Shown here: positions 6,796-12,837 of the stretch, piece after piece
How the letters are laid out: every line of letters starts with the position of its first letter
Numbering within the stretch: the stretch's first letter is position 1
Assembly (NCBI GenBank): GCA_027037575.1
Contig: JALVZP010000072.1
Location: 1 to 12,837, forward strand
Source: Desulfobacterales bacterium
GTDB taxonomy: Bacteria; Desulfobacterota; DSM-4660; Desulfatiglandales; JALVZP01
Direction of reading: 5' to 3'
Length of the DNA: 12,837 bases
The notes under the pieces: model-generated
Databases searched by the model: none
What the model saw: only the letters and a program-made list of their open reading frames with translations
What the model was told of the DNA's origin: nothing
Position numbers and translations under genes: made by a program

Positions 6796-9315
6796 ATGAT
6801 AAAAGAGCTTAAAAAAAGAAAAAAAGAGATTTTCTCAGATTTCCTGAAGGGAAAAATAAATGCAATAGGAGAGGAGTATTCTAATCTCATAGATGAATAT
6901 TTTAGAGGCACCTTTTTGGCTGAGCTAAGATCTCCTTATGCAATAATTGCACTTGGTGGATATGGAAGAAAGGAGATGTGCCTCTTTTCAGATGTGGATG
7001 TAGTATTTCTGTTTAAGGATAAGATAGGAGAAGATTCAGAAAGGCTGATACAGGATGTGATATATCCTCTATGGAACATAAAGATGGACATAGGATATTC
7101 AGTCCATACTATAAAAGAATACATTGAGCTAATCAAAGATGATCACAGGGAATTTACATCTGCATTAGATGCAAGATTCATATGTGGTCAACCACAAATA
7201 TATTTTGATTTCATAGAACTTTTCAGGAAGAAAATTATAGCAAAATCAAAAGAAAAAATCATATCAGATCTTATAAAAAAGAGTGAGGAAAGACATAAGA
7301 AATACGGGGATTCCTCCTATATGTTAGAGCCTCATCTTAAGGAAGGGAAAGGAGGATTAAGGGATTATCACATAATGAGATGGATTGCAAAGCTAAATTC
7401 TCCTATAGATTCCATAATAGATCTTGAAATATATGGTTATCTTCCTCACAAAGGATATGAAACACTTTTAAATATCTTGGCATTTTTGTGGAGGGTAAGG
7501 AATTACCTCCATTATGTATCCAAGAAAAAGAATGACAGGCTATATATGGAATATCAGAAAAGAATTGCAAAGATGATGGGATTTAGAAGAGAGGATGGAA
7601 AAAAACTTGTTGAGGTATTCCTAAATGAGCTTCACCAAAAGATGGATATGTTAAAGGATATGTATATTAGTTTTCTTATTGAGCATACCTCTAAGAAGAA
7701 GGAAAAGAAGATAAAGGAAACCAGCATAGAGGAGATAGAGATAAGAGACAATCTTCTTTATTTTAGATCTTCAGAGGACATATTAAAGAATCCTCATCTG
7801 CTCATAAAGATATTTGAAGAAAGCCAGAGACTTGATATTCCATTAAGTGCAGAGGCAAAGGCATTAGTAAAAGATTTTCTTTTCTTAGTAGATGAAAATT
7901 TTAGAAAATCAAAAGATGTAATAAAGTCTTTTGAGAGAATTCTTCTATCTCCTCAATCTGCCCATGATGTCTTAGAAGATATGATATATTCTGGGCTCCT
8001 TCAAAGACTTATTCCTCCTTTTGAAGGAATAGTAAGTCGCGTTCAATATGATGAGTATCATATATACCCTGTAGATAAGCATAGTCTTCAGACATTAAAG
8101 AATATAAAAGGGTTTGAAAATAGCAAAGATCCTCTTTATTCAAGAATATATAAAGAAATCAAAGATAAAAGGCCTCTTTTTTTTGCAGCACTCCTTCATG
8201 ATATAGGGAAACAATTTAGGACAGCAAACCATTCAAAAAAAGGTGCATTAGTTTCAGAAAAGATCTTAAAACAGCTTGGCTATGATGAAAAAATAATAGA
8301 GGAAGTCAAATTTTTGATAGAAAATCATCTTTTTCTTCTTAAGACTGCCACGAGGAGGGATATTACTGACGAAGAGACTGCTATATATTGTGCACAAAAT
8401 ATAGGGGATATTCAAAGACTAAAGGAGCTATATCTTCTATCTGTTGCAGATTCTATGGCAACAGGCCCTTCTATATGGAATGACTGGACAGAAGATCTTC
8501 TTAGAAATCTATTTTTAAAGGTTCTAAATATTATGGAAAGAGGGGAGATTGCATCTAAGGAGTCTTTAAAGATTATAGAAGAGAAAAGGAATAGGATTAG
8601 CGAGATTGTAGAAGCTCCCTTAAAAGAATTGATAAATTACATGTCTCCAAGATATCTACTCAATGTCTCTGAAGAAGAGATAAAAAAACATATAGAACTA
8701 TATAAGAGACTAAATGGTAATCCATTTGTATGGGAGATGACAGGAAATAGCACGCCAGATGTAAGAACAATTACTATCTGTGCACATGATAGGCCTGGTC
8801 TTTTTTCCAAGATTACAGGAGTCCTTACTTTAAACAACATAGATATATTAGAGGCACAGGTATTTACATGGAGAAATAATATCGCCTTAGATATTATAAA
8901 AGTTAGGCCCCCTTTAGATAGGATACTTGAAGACGAAAGATGGGAAAAGGTAAAAAAAGATCTTGAAGATGTCCTTAAAGATAAGTTAGATATAAAAAAT
9001 GCTATAAAGGATAAATCAGTATTTTATAGACCAAAAATAAGATCTCTTTCTAAGAGGCCAAAGAAAGTGATTATAGATAATAGGACTTCCAGCTTTTTTA
9101 CAATAATAGAGGTTCATGCACCTGATTTTATGGGCCTTTTATATAGAATTACAAATGCCATATTCAAATGTGGTCTTGATATATGGTTCGCCAAATTGGC
9201 AACAAAAGTAGATCAGGTGGTTGATATATTCTATGTAAGGGATCTGGATGGTCAAAAGATCAGTGATCAAAGATATATTAAAAAGATCAAATCAGAGATA
9301 GAAAAAGTTATTTAA
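6796..9315 (+). CDS. glnD: Bifunctional PII uridylyltransferase / uridylyl-removing enzyme
   Basis: The nitrogen sensor that uridylylates PII when glutamine is low and removes UMP when it is high. The 839 residues show all domains in order: a nucleotidyltransferase domain with GGYGR (54-58) and catalytic D66/D68 in SDVDV; the GlnD linker with PHLKEGKGGLRD (179-190); an HD phosphohydrolase domain (H429, H468-D469, H479, H511, D552 in VADSMATGP); and two C-terminal ACT domains (about 659-735 and 767-839) for glutamine sensing. Both catalytic halves look intact. Length is near the usual 850-950, slightly short. The start follows the porin stop by 2 nt and has no Shine-Dalgarno, so it probably relies on coupling to the gene before it. 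It sits directly upstream of its substrate gene glnB. Confidence 0.96.
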   Translation: MIKELKKRKKEIFSDFLKGKINAIGEEYSNLIDEYFRGTFLAELRSPYAIIALGGYGRKEMCLFSDVDVVFLFKDKIGEDSERLIQDVIYPLWNIKMDIGYSVHTIKEYIELIKDDHREFTSALDARFICGQPQIYFDFIELFRKKIIAKSKEKIISDLIKKSEERHKKYGDSSYMLEPHLKEGKGGLRDYHIMRWIAKLNSPIDSIIDLEIYGYLPHKGYETLLNILAFLWRVRNYLHYVSKKKNDRLYMEYQKRIAKMMGFRREDGKKLVEVFLNELHQKMDMLKDMYISFLIEHTSKKKEKKIKETSIEEIEIRDNLLYFRSSEDILKNPHLLIKIFEESQRLDIPLSAEAKALVKDFLFLVDENFRKSKDVIKSFERILLSPQSAHDVLEDMIYSGLLQRLIPPFEGIVSRVQYDEYHIYPVDKHSLQTLKNIKGFENSKDPLYSRIYKEIKDKRPLFFAALLHDIGKQFRTANHSKKGALVSEKILKQLGYDEKIIEEVKFLIENHLFLLKTATRRDITDEETAIYCAQNIGDIQRLKELYLLSVADSMATGPSIWNDWTEDLLRNLFLKVLNIMERGEIASKESLKIIEEKRNRISEIVEAPLKELINYMSPRYLLNVSEEEIKKHIELYKRLNGNPFVWEMTGNSTPDVRTITICAHDRPGLFSKITGVLTLNNIDILEAQVFTWRNNIALDIIKVRPPLDRILEDERWEKVKKDLEDVLKDKLDIKNAIKDKSVFYRPKIRSLSKRPKKVIIDNRTSSFFTIIEVHAPDFMGLLYRITNAIFKCGLDIWFAKLATKVDQVVDIFYVRDLDGQKISDQRYIKKIKSEIEKVI

Positions 9316-9325
9316 GGGGGAGAAA

Positions 9326-9664
9326 ATGAGAAAAGTAGAAGCAATTATTAAGCCTTTTAAATTAGATGATGTTAAAGAGGCATTAAATGAGATTGGGATA
9401 CAGGGAATGACAATTACAGAAGTAAAGGGTTATGGGAGGCAAAAAGGACACAAGGAAGTATATAGGGGAGCAGAATATGTAGTAGATTTTATACCAAAGA
9501 TAAAAATTGAGGTTGTGGTGGAGACAGAGATGGTAGAAAGGGTAATAAACACAATTCAGAAGGCTGCCTATACAGGAAAGATTGGGGACGGAAAGATATT
9601 TGTCATCCCAGTAGAGCAGACTGTTCGTATAAGGACAGGGGAAAGAGGTAAAGATGCCCTTTAA
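9326..9664 (+). CDS. glnB: Nitrogen regulatory protein PII
   Basis: A 112-residue trimeric signal protein that binds ATP/ADP and 2-oxoglutarate and passes nitrogen status to targets such as AmtB and the GS-modifying system. It is nearly collinear with E. coli GlnB: IIKPFKLDDVKEAL at the start, the T-loop with GYGRQKGH and YRGAEY, the uridylylation target Tyr51 with Tyr46 beside it, the B-loop TGKIGDGKIF (83-92) and a C-terminal RIRTGE. The intact Tyr51 fits with glnD next door, 10 nt upstream. The ribosome site AAGGGGGAG (9314-9322) begins inside the glnD stop. GlnB versus GlnK cannot be decided by sequence alone. Linkage to glnA favours the GlnB name, while linkage to amtB would favour GlnK. 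Confidence 0.96.
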   Translation: MRKVEAIIKPFKLDDVKEALNEIGIQGMTITEVKGYGRQKGHKEVYRGAEYVVDFIPKIKIEVVVETEMVERVINTIQKAAYTGKIGDGKIFVIPVEQTVRIRTGERGKDAL

Positions 9665-9697
9665 ATTTTAGAAAAAATAAAGGAGGAGGTTTTTATT

Positions 9698-11110
9698 ATG
9701 ACACCAAAGGAAGTTATAGAAATGGCAAAGGAAAATGATGTAAAGGTCGTAGATCTCAGGTTCATGGATCTTCTGGGAACATGGCAGCATTTTTCTGTTC
9801 CAATAAGAGAACTTACTGAACAGAGCTTTGAGGATGGATTCGGTTTTGATGGCTCCAGTATAAGGGGATGGCAGTCCATTCACGAAAGCGATATGCTTGT
9901 TATTCCTGAGCCTGAGACAGCGAGAATAGATCCTTTTTATAGAGAACCCACACTTGTTCTTATAGGAAAGATTGTTGATCCAGTAACAAGAGAATTATAT
10001 TCAAAAGATCCAAGGAATGTTGCAAAAAAGGCAGAACTTTATTTAAAAAGCACAGGAATAGGTGATGTGGCATATTTTGGACCAGAGGCGGAATTTTTTA
10101 TCTTTGATGATATTAGATATGATTCAGGGGCAAACTTTTCTTTTTATTTTATAGATGCAATTGAAGGAATATGGAATTCTGGAAGGGAGGAAGATCCAAA
10201 TTTAGGATATAAGTTGAGGCATAAAGAAGGATATTTCCCTGTTCCACCTGCAGACAAACTTCAGGACATAAGATCAGAAATGATGCTTATACTTGAGTCC
10301 TTGGGGATAGAGGCAGAATGTCATCACCATGAGGTTGCTACTGCTGGTCAGGGTGAGATTGACATGAGATTTAAGCCACTTGTTCAGATGGGAGACCAGC
10401 TTATTTGGTTCAAATATGTTCTCAAGAATGTTGCTGCCAGGCATAATAAGACAGTAACATTTATGCCAAAGCCCATATTTGCAGACAATGGAAATGGAAT
10501 GCATACACACTTTAGTATATGGAAAGAAGGGAATCCTGTATTTGCAGGCGATAAATATGCAGGACTTTCCCAGGAGGCTTTATATGCAATTGGTGGAATA
10601 CTGAAGCATTGTGCAGCGATATGTGCATTTACAAATCCAACAACAAACTCCTATAAAAGGCTTGTTCCTGGATTTGAGGCACCTGTGAACCTTGCATACT
10701 CTCAGAGAAACAGAAGTGCTGCTGTTCGTATCCCAATGTATTCACCATCACCAAAGGCAAAGAGGCTTGAATTCAGGTGTCCTGATCCATCCTGCAATCC
10801 ATATCTTGCATTCTCTGCAATGCTCATGGCAGCAATAGATGGGATAGAAAACAAGATAGATCCAGGTGAACCACTTGACAAGGACATATACTCACTTCCT
10901 CCAGAAGAGCTTGCAAAGGTTGGGACGACCCCTGGTTCACTTGAGGAGGCAATTGAGGCATTAGAAAAGGATCATGAATTCCTGATGAAAGGAGATGTAT
11001 TTACTCAGGATCTGATTGAAACATGGATTTCTTGGAAGAGAGAAAAAGAAATAGATGAGCTCAGACTAAGGCCTCATCCTTACGAATTCTTCCTCTATTT
11101 TGATATTTAA
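9698..11110 (+). CDS. glnA: Glutamine synthetase, type I
   Basis: Makes glutamine from glutamate, ammonia and ATP; the dodecameric GSI form of 470 residues, matching the E. coli length class. Visible signatures are FGFDGSSIRGW (48-58), the metal-binding GPEAEFF (128-134), the AECHHHEVATAGQGE block (206-220), KPIFADNGNGMHTHFS around 258-273 with the active-site His, the NPTTNSYKRLVPGFEAPV segment (313-330), the NRSAAVRIP substrate loop (338-346) and LEFRCPDPSCNPYLAF (357-372). Tyr398 in KDIYSLPPEE aligns with E. coli Tyr397, the adenylylation site, so control by a GlnE-type enzyme is plausible, though no glnE lies here. The ribosome site AGGAGGAGGT (9681-9690) is very strong, 7 nt before the ATG, fitting a highly made protein. 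It closes the operon and is followed by a hairpin. Confidence 0.97.
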   Translation: MTPKEVIEMAKENDVKVVDLRFMDLLGTWQHFSVPIRELTEQSFEDGFGFDGSSIRGWQSIHESDMLVIPEPETARIDPFYREPTLVLIGKIVDPVTRELYSKDPRNVAKKAELYLKSTGIGDVAYFGPEAEFFIFDDIRYDSGANFSFYFIDAIEGIWNSGREEDPNLGYKLRHKEGYFPVPPADKLQDIRSEMMLILESLGIEAECHHHEVATAGQGEIDMRFKPLVQMGDQLIWFKYVLKNVAARHNKTVTFMPKPIFADNGNGMHTHFSIWKEGNPVFAGDKYAGLSQEALYAIGGILKHCAAICAFTNPTTNSYKRLVPGFEAPVNLAYSQRNRSAAVRIPMYSPSPKAKRLEFRCPDPSCNPYLAFSAMLMAAIDGIENKIDPGEPLDKDIYSLPPEELAKVGTTPGSLEEAIEALEKDHEFLMKGDVFTQDLIETWISWKREKEIDELRLRPHPYEFFLYFDI

Positions 11111-11124
11111 TCTGTGATTTGATA

Positions 11125-11157
11125 TAAGGGTAGTGGCCTCTAAGGCTGCTACCCTTA
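11125..11157 (+). terminator. Stem-loop after glnA, possible terminator or attenuator
   Basis: A 14-bp stem with a 5-nt loop (TCTAA, 11139-11143): TAAGGGTAG-TGGCC pairs with GGCTG-CTACCCTTA, all pairs Watson-Crick except two adjacent G:T wobbles. It lies 14 nt after the glnA stop, where a terminator is expected. No run of Ts follows (the sequence continues ATC then ATG), so intrinsic termination would be inefficient. The base of the stem is 3 nt from the start codon of the next gene, so an RNA hairpin could also limit its translation. Confidence 0.6.
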
Positions 11158-11160
11158 ATC

Positions 11161-12747
11161 ATGTTCAAGGACATATTCTCCATATTTTCAGAAGCCTGCA
11201 AAAAAAATCCCAAAAAGATTGCCATTGTCTATATTGGGAGTGAATGGACATATAGTGAACTTTTAGAACTTGTAAAGAGATTCTCCCCTTCCCTCTCTAA
11301 GATAGGCGTAAAAAAGGGAGAAAGGGTCCTTATATATCTCCCAAACTCTCCACAATGGATAATATCCTGGTTTTCTATTGCAAAGCTTGGTTCCATATCT
11401 GTCCCTATATCTCCTATATATACCCCTTCGGATATAGAATACATCGCAAAGGATTGTATGGCAGAGACAGTAATCTGCTTGGACACAAACTTCAGATACA
11501 TATACCAGATTATGGAAAGGACACCAATAAAGAGGGTAATCGTTACCAACATTGCGGATATGCTTCCTTTTTGGAAAAGGATCATAGGAATCTTAATCGA
11601 TAGGATACCAAGGGGAAGAGTTGCAAAGGAGAGGAATATATTTTGGTTTAAAGAACTTCTTGACGACTCAAAGGAGGAAGGTATAGGGGAATCAATTGAT
11701 CCAAAAGAGCTTGTAGCAATATTTTACACAGGTGGAACAACAGGACTCCCAAAGGGAGTCCCATACTGCCATGCATTTATCTATGAGGTAGCATATTGGC
11801 AGAGAAGGCTTAGAAGATACATCCCGGAAGGAGAAGACATAATTGTTCAGGGAAGCCCACTTTTTCACAGCTTTGGAATGGCAATGGGTATGAGCTCTAT
11901 ATTCTTTGGAGACAAAATGCTACTTCTTCCAAGGGTAAATTTGGATGCACTCTTTGCACATATAGAAAGATACAAAGCAAAGTCCTTCTTTGGCGTTCCA
12001 GCACTTTTTAAGATGATATTAGATCATGAAAGAATAGACTTTTACGATCTTAGCTCACTCAAGTATTGCTGTTCTGGAGGGGATGCACTTCCAGTAGAGA
12101 CAGCAAGAAGGTGGAAAGAGAAGTTTCATGTCCCACTTTATCAGGGATATGGATCAACAGAAACTGGTGGGATATCTGGAGTAATGATGGGGGAGGATCC
12201 ACCTGAAGGAAGCTGTGGAAAGGTGCTTCCATATCAGCAGATAAGGTTTAATGAGGAAGGGGAGCTTCTTGTATCATCAGAGAATATGCCAAAGTATTAT
12301 TGGAATAAGCCAGAAGAGACAAAGAGGTGCTTTATAGAGATAGATGGGAGGATCTGGTATAGGACAGGAGATATAGTCAGGATAGATAAGGATGGATGGG
12401 TATTCTTTGTGGATAGGACATCTGACATTATAAAACACAAAGGATACAGGGTTTCTTGTTCAGAGATAGAGTCTGTTCTTCAAAGCCATCCTGCTGTCCT
12501 TCTTGCATGTGTCGTAGGGATTTCTGACAAGGATGTGGGAGAAAAGATAAAGGCATTTGTGGTTCTAAGGGAGGATGTGAAGGGAGTGAGCGCATATGAT
12601 CTGATAAAGTGGTGTAAGGAAAGGCTTACATACTATAAGGTTCCGCATATCATAGAGTTTAGGGATATGCTTCCAAGATCAAAGGTAGGAAAGCTCCTTA
12701 GAAAGGAGCTAAGGGATTGGGAAAGGAAAAGGCTTTCTAATACTTAA
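11161..12747 (+). CDS. AMP-forming acyl-CoA synthetase (fatty-acid CoA ligase type)
   Basis: Activates a carboxylic acid, probably a fatty acid, through an acyl-adenylate to its CoA thioester. The 528 residues are full length for the ANL superfamily: phosphate loop YTGGTTGLPKG (189-199), the PLFHSFGM segment (233-240), the adenine-binding YGSTE motif (330-334), RTGD with Asp403, the hinge region DRTSD (418-422), the GYRVSCSEIE core (428-437) and the catalytic Lys511 in SKVGKLLRKEL. The substrate cannot be read from the sequence; the layout resembles long-chain ligases, and the (I)DRIPRGRV insert near 147-154 is typical of some of these. No signal peptide. The ATG at 11161 has no Shine-Dalgarno and is preceded by a hairpin; no alternative start codon exists nearby (upstream TAG at 11131, next Met at residue 100). 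It is probably separate from the glutamine operon functionally. Confidence 0.92.
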   Translation: MFKDIFSIFSEACKKNPKKIAIVYIGSEWTYSELLELVKRFSPSLSKIGVKKGERVLIYLPNSPQWIISWFSIAKLGSISVPISPIYTPSDIEYIAKDCMAETVICLDTNFRYIYQIMERTPIKRVIVTNIADMLPFWKRIIGILIDRIPRGRVAKERNIFWFKELLDDSKEEGIGESIDPKELVAIFYTGGTTGLPKGVPYCHAFIYEVAYWQRRLRRYIPEGEDIIVQGSPLFHSFGMAMGMSSIFFGDKMLLLPRVNLDALFAHIERYKAKSFFGVPALFKMILDHERIDFYDLSSLKYCCSGGDALPVETARRWKEKFHVPLYQGYGSTETGGISGVMMGEDPPEGSCGKVLPYQQIRFNEEGELLVSSENMPKYYWNKPEETKRCFIEIDGRIWYRTGDIVRIDKDGWVFFVDRTSDIIKHKGYRVSCSEIESVLQSHPAVLLACVVGISDKDVGEKIKAFVVLREDVKGVSAYDLIKWCKERLTYYKVPHIIEFRDMLPRSKVGKLLRKELRDWERKRLSNT

Positions 12748-12837
12748 TAAACTGCTTTCCAGAGGTTCCACACACTGGACACCTTTCAGGCAATGTTCCA
12801 TCAGAGATGTATCCACAGACAGGGCATATATAATAAG
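12737..12837 (-). CDS. Rubredoxin-like C-terminal domain, probably a rubrerythrin (5' part beyond the right edge)
   Basis: The complementary strand encodes 32 residues ending at a TAG (12739-12737), too short to be recognised by length alone but with a clear motif: two CPVCG knuckles spaced about 11 residues apart, YICPVCGYISDG and ERCPVCGTSGKQF. This is the iron-binding Cys4 site of rubredoxin-like domains; the short, single-loop spacing matches the C-terminal domain of rubrerythrins better than free-standing rubredoxin, which has a longer spacing. Rubrerythrins are peroxidases in anaerobes and microaerophiles, so this hints at a strictly or mostly anaerobic lifestyle. The gene converges on the acyl-CoA synthetase gene and overlaps its last 11 bp. 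The main di-iron domain, if present, is outside the window. Confidence 0.82.
   Translation of the reverse strand, partial: YYICPVCGYISDGTLPERCPVCGTSGKQFIKY

Noticed and set aside
9665..9697. Separate promoter for glnA
   Set aside because: Only 33 nt between glnB and glnA, occupied by a ribosome site; no -24/-12 or -35/-10 pair fits.
9661..9883. Two minus-strand frames of about 71 codons at the start of glnA
   Set aside because: Opposite the strong glnA ribosome site and conserved GS N-terminus; no plausible start signals.
11229..11585. 118-codon minus-strand open frame within the acyl-CoA synthetase gene
   Set aside because: Lies wholly opposite a clear ANL-family coding region and shows no family motif.

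Overview
The window reads as chromosome from an AT-rich Gram-negative bacterium. The Gram-negative call rests on a predicted outer-membrane beta-barrel with a signal peptide and a C-terminal Phe, and on a long-form GyrB carrying the extra C-terminal domain. Arginine is written almost entirely as AGA/AGG and isoleucine often as ATA, a pattern common in thermophiles. The gene content would fit a Thermodesulfobacteriota or Nitrospirota-like lineage, but this is inference and no marker here fixes the taxon. All genes look intact and vertically ordinary. I see no mobile element, CRISPR array, tRNA or rRNA, and no gene-free stretch longer than about 240 bases.

Left part (1-4588, minus strand): a tightly packed operon, in transcription order dnaN, gyrB, a DUF4416 gene and a yicC-family gene that runs off the left edge. 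Junctions are a 2-nt gap, a 1-nt TAATG overlap and a 4-nt ATGA overlap. It combines the replication clamp, a gyrase subunit, an uncharacterised protein and a YicC-type endoribonuclease. dnaA is not next to dnaN.

Divergent control region (4589-4826): a weak sigma-70-like promoter faces dnaN. A good sigma-54 (-24/-12) promoter faces amtB. Two related inverted repeats lie 31 bp apart, upstream of the sigma-54 site, in an arrangement like tandem enhancer sites for an NtrC-type activator.

Centre (4827-11110, plus strand): a compact nitrogen-assimilation operon, amtB, a TorF/Gcw_chp-like putative porin, glnD, glnB and glnA. Together it covers ammonium entry (possibly across both membranes), nitrogen sensing by PII and its uridylyltransferase, and fixation of ammonia into glutamine. 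The porin between amtB and glnD is the unusual member. It overlaps amtB by ATGA and is followed 2 nt later by glnD.

Right part (11111-12837): a strong hairpin follows glnA and ends only 3 nt before the start codon of an acyl-CoA synthetase (AMP-ligase) gene that has no visible Shine-Dalgarno. That gene overlaps by 11 bp, tail to tail, the 3' end of a minus-strand gene whose visible end is a rubredoxin-like two-knuckle domain as found in rubrerythrins.

No clearly new system is present. The items most worth a second look are the amtB-porin coupling, the sigma-54 promoter with phased dyads, and the hairpin abutting the ligase start.
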